Source: JAKSSM01 sp045629065 (GTDB taxonomy: Bacteria; Bacillota; Clostridia; Peptostreptococcales; Anaerovoracaceae). From it: DNA of 16,711 nt. A program made the position numbers and the translations under genes. This document shows positions 1 to 6,734 of the stretch, one piece after another. Location of the stretch: contig JAZQQK010000004.1 in the NCBI GenBank assembly GCA_045629065.1, positions 1 to 16,711 on the forward strand, in the 5' to 3' direction. The notes below the pieces were generated by a model. It was not told the DNA's origin, did no database searches, and saw only the letters and a list, made by a program, of their open reading frames with translations. Position 1 is the stretch's first letter; every line of letters starts with the position of its first letter.

Positions 1-68
1 GCTTCTGGTCTAGATAAAGTAATATACGCGATTTGCTCTTTAACTTCATACTTTATTGTTTTATACAT
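1..68 (-). CDS. Enoyl-CoA hydratase/isomerase (crotonase) family protein, N-terminus only
   Basis: Only the first 22 codons are inside the window; the gene continues past the left edge. Translation from the ATG at 66-68 gives MYKTIKYEVKEQIAYITLSR followed by PEA. This is the usual opening of crotonase-fold enzymes: a short beta strand, then the 'ITLNRPEA'-type motif. A strong GGAGG ribosome site lies 7 bases upstream. The family hydrates or isomerises enoyl-CoA thioesters, which suits the neighbouring acyl-CoA dehydrogenase and Etf genes. It has its own sigma-A-type promoter and is separated from etfA by a terminator, so it belongs to a different transcript. The exact reaction cannot be set from this fragment. 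Confidence 0.75.
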   Translation of the reverse strand, partial: MYKTIKYEVKEQIAYITLSRPE

Positions 69-109
69 TCTATTTCCTCCAAAAAATTGATAATAAATTT
101 TCTCAAAAT

Positions 110-136
110 ATTGTCACAATAATACGATTGTATTAT
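110..136. promoter_or_regulatory. Two adjacent palindromes over the -10/start region (possible operator)
   Basis: ATTGT-C-ACAAT (110-120) is directly followed by ATAATAC-GATT-GTATTAT (119-136). The second is a perfect 7-base inverted repeat that covers the -10 box of the crotonase-gene promoter. The position is typical of a repressor site. The binding protein is unknown, and in AT-rich DNA some palindromy is expected by chance. Confidence 0.4.
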
Positions 137-160
137 ATCACGAAATCCGACCCTTTTCAA
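132..160 (-). promoter_or_regulatory. Sigma-A promoter for the crotonase-family gene
   Basis: On the minus strand TTGAAA (155-160) is followed after exactly 17 bases by TATAAT (132-137). A TG one base before the -10 makes an extended -10 element. Transcription would start near 125, about 57 bases before the ATG at 68. Confidence 0.7.
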
Positions 161-214
161 AATATATATTATATATAAATATATTATTCACGGCATTTTT
201 CTTGCAAAAAATGA

Positions 215-244
215 AAAACGCTCTCCTCACGATGAGAGCGTTTT
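215..244 (-). terminator. Intrinsic terminator of the acyl-CoA dehydrogenase-etfBA operon
   Basis: A perfect 11-bp stem (AAAACGCTCTC / GAGAGCGTTTT) with an 8-base loop lies 46 bases after the etfA stop. On the minus strand it is followed by a broken T-tract (TTTTTCATTTTTT). It also has T residues on the other side, so it could work in both directions. Confidence 0.8.
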
Positions 245-290
245 CCATTTGAAGCATTCTGAGGTGTTTATTGTATTAGCAAACAGTAAC

Positions 291-1409
291 CTATTTTTCA
301 GCCTTTGCCTTCTTAATTGCTTCAATTAAGAGAGGTGTAACCTTGAATAAGTCACCGGTAATACCGTAATCAGCAATTTCAAAGATTGGAGCTGTATCAT
401 TTTTGTTAACAGCTACGATAGTCTCTGATTCTTGCATACCAGCTTTGTGCTGTACAGCACCAGAAATACCGAGAGCGATGTAAACCTTTGGATGAACTGT
501 CTTACCAGTCTGGCCTACCTGGTGGTCAGCTGAGAGCCAACCAGCATCTACTACCGCACGGGATGAACCTACAACGCCACCTAAAACGTCAGCGAGTTCA
601 GTTGCAAGAGTGATACCCTTTTCAACGTCCTTTGCGATACCACGGCCAACAGATACGATGTATTCTGCTCCGATTAAGTCTACGAGCTTCTTTGCAGCCT
701 TTACGACTTCAGTAACTTCTGTTTCAAGATCCTTTGCTTCTAATGTGAAGTTAGGATGTACGAGTTCAACAGCCTTTGCCTTAGCTTCGTCGAATGCGCC
801 TTTTTTCATAACGCCAGGACGAACTGTAGCCATTGCAGGGCGGAAACGTGGGCATACGATTGTAGCCATTAAGTTACCGCCGAATGCAGGTCTAGTCATC
901 TTGAGGTTCTTAGCTGCATCGAAGTTCTTAGCTGTGAAATCTGTATTGTCAACATCAAGTGATGATGCTGTTCTTAAGAAATTGATATAACCATCGAGGT
1001 CGATATCTAAGTGTGTGCAGTCTGCGCAAAGACCTGTGTGAAGTCTAGCAGCGCATCTTGGTGCGATGTCACGACCAATGTTGGAAGCTCCGAAGATTAA
1101 TACTTCTGGCTTGAACTCTTGTACTGCATCGCAGATAACCTTTGCATAAGCATCAGTTGTATAGTCCTTTAATAACTTTGAGTTATATACATAAACCATG
1201 TCAGCGCCATAGCCACCTAAGTCGGAAGCGATACCGTCAACATCGTCACCTAATAATAAACCGCAAAGTTTTACTCCAAGTTCGTCAGCTAATCTACGGC
1301 CTTCGGAGATTAATTCAAATGTTGTAGGCATCATTTTGCCTTGACGTTGTTCGCAGAAAACCCATACGTTCTTGAACTCGTCAATTTTCATGCTATCATA
1401 ATTTGCCAT
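291..1409 (-). CDS. etfA: Electron transfer flavoprotein, alpha subunit
   Basis: The protein is 372 aa. It pairs with EtfB to carry electrons from or to the acyl-CoA dehydrogenase encoded two genes upstream. The N-terminal nucleotide-binding-like half begins with NVWVFCEQRQG (residues 14-24). The C-terminal FAD domain shows VGRGI (254-258), GSSRAVVDAGW (281-291), a QVGQTG-type motif (298-303) and the GISGAVQH segment (314-321), all standard for EtfA. It lacks the N-terminal ferredoxin domain found in some clostridial EtfA. It is somewhat longer than a typical EtfA because of extra sequence around residues 130-170. The start is supported by AAGGAGGAG just upstream, and the gap to the etfB stop is 15 bases. 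It is the last gene of the operon. Confidence 0.95.
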   Translation of the reverse strand: MANYDSMKIDEFKNVWVFCEQRQGKMMPTTFELISEGRRLADELGVKLCGLLLGDDVDGIASDLGGYGADMVYVYNSKLLKDYTTDAYAKVICDAVQEFKPEVLIFGASNIGRDIAPRCAARLHTGLCADCTHLDIDLDGYINFLRTASSLDVDNTDFTAKNFDAAKNLKMTRPAFGGNLMATIVCPRFRPAMATVRPGVMKKGAFDEAKAKAVELVHPNFTLEAKDLETEVTEVVKAAKKLVDLIGAEYIVSVGRGIAKDVEKGITLATELADVLGGVVGSSRAVVDAGWLSADHQVGQTGKTVHPKVYIALGISGAVQHKAGMQESETIVAVNKNDTAPIFEIADYGITGDLFKVTPLLIEAIKKAKAEK

Positions 1410-1424
1410 GTCTTCTCCTCCTTC

Positions 1425-2225
1425 CTAGATTAAGTGCTTTTCAGCTAAAAGGTTAGCTAATTCAGCGCAAGTTTCTTTACCGTCGCCAGCGAGCATCCTG
1501 CCAATGCCCTTTTGTGGTGGAGTAAATGATTTATAAATGTTAGTTGGAGATCCAGCAAGACCGATAGTTGACTTATCGATAAGTGGATGGTTCTCAAGTG
1601 CTGCATAATCGAATACTGTTAATGGTTTTGAATATGCTGCTAAGATATCGTTGATGTTCATGTATCTAGGCTTATTGAGTTCCTTGATGCAAGTGATTAA
1701 GCAAGGAGTCTTAACATTAACCATCATGTAACCATCTTCTAACATTCTCTTTACTGTGAGCTTGTCGCCCTTCTTTGTGATTTCGCCAGCATAGGAAACT
1801 TGTGGAATGTGAAGTTTTTCAGCAATCTGTGGTCCAACCTGTGCTGTATCTCCATCGATAGCCTGACGTCCGGAGAAGATCATATCGTCCTTCTCTAAAC
1901 CGTACTTGTCGATAGCTGCGGCTAAAATCTGGGATGTTGCATATGTATCAGAACCGCCGAATTCTCTAGCTGTTACTAAGATACCTTCATCAACGCCCAT
2001 AGCCATAATTTCTCTGAGCATTCCTTCTGCTTGAGGAGGTCCCATTGTAATTACTACTACTTTGCAGCCAGTCTCATCCTTGAACTTAAGAGCAGCTTCT
2101 ACTGCGTTTAAGTCATCTGGGTTGATAATTGTCTGCATCTTTGCTCTGTTAAGAGTACCATCTGGATTAACTGCAAGTTTGCCGGAAGTATCTGGAACTT
2201 GCTTTGCTGTTACGATAATTTTCAT
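1425..2225 (-). CDS. etfB: Electron transfer flavoprotein, beta subunit (electron-bifurcation type motif)
   Basis: The protein is 266 aa, opening with MKIIVTAKQVPDT as in EtfB proteins. Residues 119-131 read GRQAIDGDTAQVG. Known bifurcating EtfB subunits from anaerobes such as Acidaminococcus carry this type of motif, and a second FAD binds there; classical respiratory EtfB has a different motif and binds AMP. So I infer that the complex can couple NADH oxidation to reduction of an acyl-CoA dehydrogenase and of ferredoxin or flavodoxin. The ribosome site is AGGAGGT, 6 bases before ATG. The gene follows the acyl-CoA dehydrogenase by 11 bases and precedes etfA by 15, a tight operon. Confidence 0.95.
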   Translation of the reverse strand: MKIIVTAKQVPDTSGKLAVNPDGTLNRAKMQTIINPDDLNAVEAALKFKDETGCKVVVITMGPPQAEGMLREIMAMGVDEGILVTAREFGGSDTYATSQILAAAIDKYGLEKDDMIFSGRQAIDGDTAQVGPQIAEKLHIPQVSYAGEITKKGDKLTVKRMLEDGYMMVNVKTPCLITCIKELNKPRYMNINDILAAYSKPLTVFDYAALENHPLIDKSTIGLAGSPTNIYKSFTPPQKGIGRMLAGDGKETCAELANLLAEKHLI

Positions 2226-2236
2226 GTTCCTACCTC

Positions 2237-3376
2237 CTATAATCCCATATTTGCAGAAATTACGATTCTCTGAACTTCTGAAGTTCCTTCGTAGATTTCT
2301 GTAATCTTAGCGTCTCTCATCATACGTTCTACTGGATAGTCGTTAGTGTAACCATATCCACCGAACATCTGAACTGCCTTAGTTGTAACCTTCATTGCGT
2401 TCTCGGAGTTGAAGAGCTTAGCTTCTGCTGCAAGCATTGTGTACTTCTTTCCTTCACCCTTTGCAAGTGCTGCTTGGTAAATTAAGAGTCTGCCGCAGTC
2501 GCAACCGAGTTGCATATCAGCGAGTGCAAATTGTGTATTTTGGAACTTAGCAATTGGCTTACCGAATTGTACTCTTCCCTTTGTATAAGCGATTGCTTCA
2601 GCCATAGCGCCTTCTGCGATTCCGGGTGACAGAGCTGCGATACCGATACGACCACCATCTAATGTAGCCATAGCGATGCTGAATCCCTTTCCTTCAGGTC
2701 CTAACATGTTCTCTTTTGGAACGATGCAGTCTGTGAAAACGATTTCAGCTGTTGGGGATCCGTGAAGACCCATCTTAACTTCGTGCTTACCAATAGAGAA
2801 GCCAGGGAAATCCTTTTCAACGATGAATGCGCTGATTCCCTTAGTTCCCTTTGTCTTATCTGTCATAGCGAATACTACGAAAATATCTGCTACATAACCG
2901 TTAGTGATGAAAATCTTGGAACCATTCATTACATAATGGTCGCCTTCTAAAACGGCTTCTGTCTGGCCCTTTGATGCATCGGAGCCGGCATTTGGTTCTG
3001 TAAGAGCGAAAGCTCCTACCTTCTTACCAGTGCAAAGCATAGGTAAATATTTTTTCTTTTGCTCTTCTGTACCATAATTTAAAATAGGGTCGCAGCAGAG
3101 TCCGTTATGTGTTGCAATAATGTCTCCTGTGGAAGCGCATTGCTTTGAAATTTCTTCTACGCAGATAGCGCTTGCTAAAGGATCTGCACCAGCACCACCA
3201 TATTCTTTAGGAATGCAAAGTCCCATAACACCTAAATCGAATAGCTTGTCGATTGTTTCAGCTGGATACTGTGCAGTTCTATCAGTTTCGGCAGCAATGG
3301 GCTTTATTTCTTCTTCTGTGAAATCAGCCATCATCTTTTTGATGAGTCTGTGTTCATTATCAAGATTAAAATCCAT
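2237..3376 (-). CDS. Acyl-CoA dehydrogenase (clostridial butyryl-CoA-type)
   Basis: A flavoprotein of 379 aa that interconverts acyl-CoA and trans-2-enoyl-CoA. I chose the ATG at 3376 (MDFNLDNEHRLIKKMMADF) over an upstream in-frame ATG at 3433. It has a good GAGGAG site 6 bases away, family homology starts there, and the longer form would begin close behind the proposed sigma-54 transcription start. Visible motifs are FALTEPNAGSD (flavin-binding loop), the ITNGYVAD segment, QMFGGYGYTNDYPVERMMRD, and the IYEGTSEVQR motif. The Glu of IYEGT (about residue 363) is the catalytic base in this family. It is first in an operon with etfBA, like butyryl-CoA dehydrogenase-Etf complexes, but no thiolase or crotonyl-CoA cassette surrounds it. 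The natural acyl group is therefore unknown. Confidence 0.93.
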   Translation of the reverse strand: MDFNLDNEHRLIKKMMADFTEEEIKPIAAETDRTAQYPAETIDKLFDLGVMGLCIPKEYGGAGADPLASAICVEEISKQCASTGDIIATHNGLCCDPILNYGTEEQKKKYLPMLCTGKKVGAFALTEPNAGSDASKGQTEAVLEGDHYVMNGSKIFITNGYVADIFVVFAMTDKTKGTKGISAFIVEKDFPGFSIGKHEVKMGLHGSPTAEIVFTDCIVPKENMLGPEGKGFSIAMATLDGGRIGIAALSPGIAEGAMAEAIAYTKGRVQFGKPIAKFQNTQFALADMQLGCDCGRLLIYQAALAKGEGKKYTMLAAEAKLFNSENAMKVTTKAVQMFGGYGYTNDYPVERMMRDAKITEIYEGTSEVQRIVISANMGL

Positions 3377-3460
3377 ACTTTTCTCCTCTGTAATTAATGA
3401 TTGAATCATGTTGCGAGTGACGTTCAACAACATCGGTTTTACTTCTGTCTTTTATAGTTA

Positions 3461-3477
3461 GCACATACCGTGCCAAG
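3461..3477 (-). promoter_or_regulatory. Sigma-54 (-24/-12) promoter of the acyl-CoA dehydrogenase-etfBA operon
   Basis: On the minus strand the sequence reads TTGGCAC-GGTAT-GTGC, with GG and GC separated by exactly 10 bases. It matches the RpoN consensus except for one base in the -12 box. The predicted start is near 3449, giving a leader of about 73 bases before the ATG at 3376. A sigma-54 activator gene diverges immediately next to it, which fits. Confidence 0.82.
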
Positions 3478-3534
3478 TTTAAAAGTGCCTGTTTTATGGG
3501 GGTTTTCATGGGTGTAAATTAACTATTCTTGTTA

Positions 3535-3563
3535 TTGACATTCAAAAATGAATAACATATAAT
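3535..3563 (+). promoter_or_regulatory. Perfect consensus sigma-A promoter of the EBP1 gene
   Basis: TTGACA (3535-3540), a spacer of exactly 17 bases and TATAAT (3558-3563) form a full consensus promoter. Transcription would start near 3570, about 40 bases before the EBP1 ATG. Two of the three activator-like palindromes overlap the spacer and the -10/start region, which suggests autorepression. Confidence 0.85.
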
Positions 3564-3597
3564 CAAAAATGAATAGATTTTGTATTCAAAATTGATT
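3540..3597. promoter_or_regulatory. Array of three palindromic sites, probable EBP1 enhancer (UAS)
   Basis: Three copies of ATTCA-N4-TGAAT are present. Site 1 (3540-3553) is perfect, site 2 (3561-3574) is AATCA-AAAA-TGAAT and site 3 (3584-3597) is ATTCA-AAAT-TGATT. Spacings are 21 and 23 bases, about two helical turns, so they face the same side of the DNA. They lie roughly 65-135 bases upstream of the divergent sigma-54 promoter, the usual place for enhancer sites. A fourth perfect copy is at 5572-5585. Assignment to EBP1 is inference from position. Confidence 0.7.
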
Positions 3598-3609
3598 CTG
3601 GAGGCAAAA

Positions 3610-5028
3610 ATGGAAGAAAACAATAGCTTAACGAGTTTTGTCGAAAGTGACATTAACTTGCAAGATTTTTTTAAATTGATAAGTCCGGAAAACAACCTTT
3701 TGCTAGCCGATGAGGTCATGCTTACCGACTCGGAAGGCATCGTAGTTTGGATTAGTGATAACTACGAGCAGAGCTTCGGCTTCGAACACGGCTCCATGAT
3801 TGGCCGCTCGGTTTATGACCTAGAAAAGGAAGGGATTTTTAATCCGTCAGTTTCAGCGATTGTCATCCGCGACCGTAAAAAAGTGACGATGACACAAACG
3901 ATAAACGGCGACTACTCAAACGTCATGACCATCGGGATTCCTCTCTTTAATAAGAAGAAGGAATTGAAATATGCGGCTTGTTTTAATACTGTTTCAATGG
4001 AGCAAATTAACTCAATAAATAAGAAGTATCGCGAGATGCGTCAGTCCCTTGACGCATACGCTCAAGAGCTCGATGAACTCCGTACGAGGACGACGTCGAC
4101 AAGCCTTGTTTTAAGGAGCAAAGCCATGCAGCAAATCTGGTCCCAGATGCAAAGTGTAGCCAATACCAAGGCTAATATTTTAATCACTGGCGATACCGGT
4201 GTTGGCAAGTCTGCAATAGCCAAAGCGATACACAAAATGTCCAATATGCAGGATGGCCCATTCATCGAAGTTAACTGCGCCGTACTTAACGAAAACCTCA
4301 TAGAATCCGAGCTTTTCGGCTATGAGAGGGGTGCTTTCACAGGTGCTTCTAGCCAGGGTAAAATAGGTAAAATTGAACTGGCTAACCACGGTACACTTTT
4401 CCTGGATGAGATAGGTGAATTGCCTCCCCAAGTGCAGTCGAAACTGCTCGAGGTGATTCAAGAGAAGACCATAGAAAGAATGTCCTCTAACAAGAAAATT
4501 GAGGTCGATTTCAGACTGATTGTAGCTACTAACCGCGACCTCGAGGCCGAAGTCGCAAGCGGTAAATTTAGGAGCGATTTGTACTATAGATTGAATGTAA
4601 TTAGAATGCACATTCCGCCTTTAAAAGAGCGTCGTGAAGACATCGTTCCTATGGCGAATGCGTTTCTTTCAAAGTTCTCAAAAGAGTACGAAAAATCGCT
4701 CACATTTAGTCCTAGGTTCCTCACATATTTGGAGCATCACACATGGCCAGGAAACGTTAGAGAGTTAGAGAATCTGATAGAAAGATTGGTTATCACTACT
4801 ACCGATCCAATCATTGATATTTCATCTCTCCCTGTCGATATGTCATCAAAATTACCTCAAGAAAAGTACTCCACCGGCACTCTCACAGAGCGTGTCGAAG
4901 CGCTCGAAAAAGAGATAATCAGTGAAGCTTATGCGAGACTTGGATCCACAGTTGCGGTAGCTCAGGAACTCGGAATTTCACAGCCAACAGCAGCAAGAAA
5001 AATAGCCAAGTATCTGAAAAACGAATAA
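3610..5028 (+). CDS. Sigma-54-dependent enhancer-binding regulator with PAS sensor (EBP1)
   Basis: The protein is 472 aa from the ATG at 3610, which has CTGGAGG 6 bases upstream; an in-frame ATG-free extension to 3580 is rejected. A PAS-type sensor fills about residues 30-125 (LTDSEGIVVWISDNYEQSFG...). A charged linker at 130-165 looks helical. The AAA+ domain has Walker A GDTGVGKS (194-201), intact GAFTGA (241-246) for contact with sigma-54, Walker B TLFLDEI (262-268) and FRSDLYYR with the arginine finger (320-327). The C-terminal HTH (about 430-470, ...GISQPTAARKIAKYL) resembles TyrR more than classical Fis domains. There is no receiver domain, so it is a one-component sensor, probably of a small metabolite. 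It sits between two operons that have sigma-54 promoters and likely activates both. Confidence 0.92.
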   Translation: MEENNSLTSFVESDINLQDFFKLISPENNLLLADEVMLTDSEGIVVWISDNYEQSFGFEHGSMIGRSVYDLEKEGIFNPSVSAIVIRDRKKVTMTQTINGDYSNVMTIGIPLFNKKKELKYAACFNTVSMEQINSINKKYREMRQSLDAYAQELDELRTRTTSTSLVLRSKAMQQIWSQMQSVANTKANILITGDTGVGKSAIAKAIHKMSNMQDGPFIEVNCAVLNENLIESELFGYERGAFTGASSQGKIGKIELANHGTLFLDEIGELPPQVQSKLLEVIQEKTIERMSSNKKIEVDFRLIVATNRDLEAEVASGKFRSDLYYRLNVIRMHIPPLKERREDIVPMANAFLSKFSKEYEKSLTFSPRFLTYLEHHTWPGNVRELENLIERLVITTTDPIIDISSLPVDMSSKLPQEKYSTGTLTERVEALEKEIISEAYARLGSTVAVAQELGISQPTAARKIAKYLKNE

Positions 5029-5048
5029 TTTGTATTTTTTATAGCCCT

Positions 5049-5065
5049 TTGGCATAAAAAATGCT
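5049..5065 (+). promoter_or_regulatory. Sigma-54 (-24/-12) promoter of the FabZ-like/aldolase operon
   Basis: TTGGCAT-AAAAA-ATGCT has GG (5051-5052) and GC (5063-5064) separated by exactly 10 bases. The predicted start is near 5076, about 59 bases before the ATG at 5135. It lies 21 bases after the EBP1 stop with no terminator between, so some read-through from EBP1 is also possible. Confidence 0.75.
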
Positions 5066-5134
5066 TAATATTTTATTGACGTTCAACTACAACCAAACTA
5101 AAAAATATAATTATATACATTTTGGAGGTTTAAA

Positions 5135-5566
5135 ATGTTATACAATAAGGAAGAAATTAAAAAAATTATCCCTCACAGAGATCCAATGCTCTTAGTAGAC
5201 GAAGTAGAATCAATGGAAGCAGAAACATCCATCGTTACAAAGTTCTACGTTAACCCTGAAAGAGAAATCTTCAAGGGACATTTCCCTGGAGATCCAGTAC
5301 TTCCAGGCGTTTACACTTGTGAAATCATGGCTCAGACAGCTGATATCCTCATTCTTTCCACAGAAAGATATGCGGGTAAGGTTCCTCTTTTCTTAGGACT
5401 TAACGGTGTAAAGTTCATGTCCAAGATTAAGCCAGGCGACACACTCGAGATTCACGCAAAGGTTTCCAACGAAAGAGTTGAAAAGGCTATCGTAACATGC
5501 TCAGCAGAAGTTTATGATGCTGGCGTTCTCGCATGCGTAGGCGACGTAACACTCGCAATGAGATAG
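5135..5566 (+). CDS. FabZ-like hot-dog-fold 3-hydroxyacyl dehydratase
   Basis: The protein is 143 aa, the normal length for FabZ. It carries the family landmarks PHRDPMLLVDEV (13-24) and GHFPGDPVLPGV (48-59), followed by EIMAQTADI. The catalytic pair His49 and Glu63 is in place, at the numbers usual for FabZ. FabZ removes water from 3-hydroxyacyl-ACP. Here there are no other fatty-acid-synthesis genes, the promoter is sigma-54 type, and the next gene is a DapA-like lyase. So I infer a paralogue recruited to a catabolic CoA-thioester or free-acid dehydration. The GGAGG ribosome site is 6 bases before ATG. The next ATG is 34 bases after the stop. Confidence 0.85.
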   Translation: MLYNKEEIKKIIPHRDPMLLVDEVESMEAETSIVTKFYVNPEREIFKGHFPGDPVLPGVYTCEIMAQTADILILSTERYAGKVPLFLGLNGVKFMSKIKPGDTLEIHAKVSNERVEKAIVTCSAEVYDAGVLACVGDVTLAMR

Positions 5567-5570
5567 TTAT

Positions 5571-5586
5571 TATTCATTTTTGAATA
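5571..5586. promoter_or_regulatory. Fourth EBP1-type palindrome, in the gap before the aldolase gene
   Basis: TATTCATTTTTGAATA is a palindrome whose core (5572-5585) is the exact reverse complement of site 1 in the divergent enhancer array at 3540-3553. It begins 4 bases after the FabZ-like stop and ends 4 bases before the GGGAGG ribosome site of the aldolase. It lies about 520 bases downstream of the sigma-54 promoter. No -24/-12 element is visible directly next to it. Confidence 0.6.
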
Positions 5587-5600
5587 AATGGGAGGTTTAT

Positions 5601-6524
5601 ATGGCAAAGAAGTATTATGGTGTTATTCCACCAATCATCACACCAATTTTGAAGGATGAAACTGTAGATGAAGAAGGTTTCAGAAAGTTGATTGACTACT
5701 GCATCGGCGGTGGTCTTCAGGGAATTTTCGTTTGCGGTTCCAATGGCGAATGCATGGCCCTCACTCAGGCTGAAAGAAATCGTGCAATCAAGATTGCTGT
5801 AGATCAAATTGGTGACAGAGTTCCTCTTATGGTAGGTGTTATGGATACATCCACTAAGAGAGTAATCGACAATGTTAAAGCTGCAGAAGACTTAGGTGCA
5901 AAGTGTGCAGTAGTTACTCCAGTATTCTACGATAGACACACTTCACAGGACGAAACAGTTCGCCATATGGAAGATATTTTGAAAGAAACTAATATCGACC
6001 TCATGCTTTACAACATTCCACTTTTCACAGGCCAAAAATTAACTGGCAAGACTATGATCGAAGTTGCAAAGCTTGACAAGAAAGTGGTTGGATTAAAGGA
6101 TACAGGTGGAGACTTCGCACAGTTTGCTACTGCATTAGAAGAATTACGCGACGACCCTGATTTCTCCGTACTCCAAGGCAACACTGCTCTCGGAATGGTT
6201 TCATTAGGTATGGGCGCTGACGGATATGTACCAGCTATGGCTACAGCATTCCCTAAGATGTTCGCTATGTCCTATGAAGAAGGAAAGTCTGGCGACCCAG
6301 CAGTTATCAAAAAATACAACGCATTAGTTCGTGAAACATCCAAGATTTTAGGTATGTCAAAGAACGGAACAGCAGCTGCTAAGTATGCTATTTCCTTAAG
6401 AGGATTCTCATCCAAGCAAGTAATTCGTCCACAGGATGTAACAACTCCAGAAGACGAAGCAAAGATCAAAGCTAAGATGGCTGAAATCGATGAAAAGCTT
6501 AAGGATTTAGGATTATTCTACTAA
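5601..6524 (+). CDS. DapA-family (N-acetylneuraminate lyase superfamily) class I aldolase, not a true DapA
   Basis: The protein is 307 aa from the ATG at 5601 (MAKKYYGVIPPIITP), which has GGGAGG 6 bases away; an upstream in-frame TTG is not used. It is a TIM-barrel class I aldolase. The Schiff-base lysine is Lys166 (VGLKDTGGD), the catalytic tyrosine is Tyr137 (LYNIP), and the carboxylate-binding loop is GSNGE (46-50). In DapA that loop is GTTGE, and the arginine in YNVPSRTG binds the second substrate's carboxylate. Here the segment is YNIPLFTG with no arginine. This argues against lysine synthesis and for cleavage (or condensation) of a pyruvate-type 2-oxo acid with a different partner. It is second in a sigma-54 operon with the FabZ-like gene and is followed by a terminator. 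Confidence 0.87.
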   Translation: MAKKYYGVIPPIITPILKDETVDEEGFRKLIDYCIGGGLQGIFVCGSNGECMALTQAERNRAIKIAVDQIGDRVPLMVGVMDTSTKRVIDNVKAAEDLGAKCAVVTPVFYDRHTSQDETVRHMEDILKETNIDLMLYNIPLFTGQKLTGKTMIEVAKLDKKVVGLKDTGGDFAQFATALEELRDDPDFSVLQGNTALGMVSLGMGADGYVPAMATAFPKMFAMSYEEGKSGDPAVIKKYNALVRETSKILGMSKNGTAAAKYAISLRGFSSKQVIRPQDVTTPEDEAKIKAKMAEIDEKLKDLGLFY

Positions 6525-6551
6525 TCAAAAGCAATAACTAAATAGATAGTA

Positions 6552-6631
6552 AAAGAGCGGTTCAGTCGAACCGCCCTTTTTTATGCAATGATTCACTAAA
6601 ACGAAGTATAAACTGAATTATTTTTGACATT
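6552..6631. repeat. Left copy of an 80-bp inverted repeat
   Basis: Bases 6552-6631 match the reverse complement of 9316-9395 at 78 of 80 positions by eye. The two differences are C/T in the hairpin's 3' side and T/C near the inner end. The copy consists of the operon terminator at its outer end plus about 50 bases that carry on into the islet. The match stops sharply on both sides. Confidence 0.9.
6555..6582 (+). terminator. Intrinsic terminator of the FabZ-like/aldolase operon
   Basis: The hairpin GAGCGGTTC-AGTC-GAACCGC is followed by CCTTTTTT. It lies 30 bases after the aldolase stop. The same hairpin recurs at 8569-8594 and 9369-9394. Confidence 0.88.
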
Positions 6632-6672
6632 ACAATTAATTTACGTAAAAAATGTGATAAAGTATTTTTGAG

Positions 6673-6698
6673 AATAACAAAATAGCAAATTTGTTATT
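6673..6698. promoter_or_regulatory. Inverted repeat, probable operator of the HigBA-like module
   Basis: The arms AATAACAAA and TTTGTTATT are a perfect 9-base inverted repeat with an 8-base spacer, ending on the -35 box. The segment ATAGCAAATTTG (6682-6693) is repeated as ATAGCATATTTG (6707-6718) inside the promoter spacer. Antitoxins of this type normally repress their own operon, so this is the likely site. Confidence 0.55.
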
Positions 6699-6725
6699 GC
6701 AATAATATAGCATATTTGATATAAT
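6697..6725 (+). promoter_or_regulatory. Sigma-A promoter of the HigBA-like module
   Basis: TTGCAA (6697-6702), 17 bases and TATAAT (6720-6725), with TG placed for an extended -10. The predicted start near 6732 leaves almost no leader before the toxin gene. Confidence 0.7.
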
Positions 6726-6734
6726 GAATGTGAG

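Noticed and set aside
610..990. 126-aa open frame on the plus strand inside etfA
   Set aside because: It lies antisense to a well-supported gene, has no ribosome site or recognisable family, and has a composition typical of a shadow frame.
3540..3597. Possible short CRISPR-like repeat array
   Set aside because: The units are only 14 bases with 7-9 base gaps and palindromic; spacing and position fit regulator binding sites, and no cas genes are present.
4180..4611. 143-aa open frame on the minus strand inside the EBP1 gene
   Set aside because: It is antisense to the conserved AAA+ core; the frame is open because of codon bias on the other strand.
5574..5807. 77-aa minus-strand frame over the start of the aldolase gene
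   Set aside because: It is antisense to a clear TIM-barrel gene and would have no plausible promoter or product.
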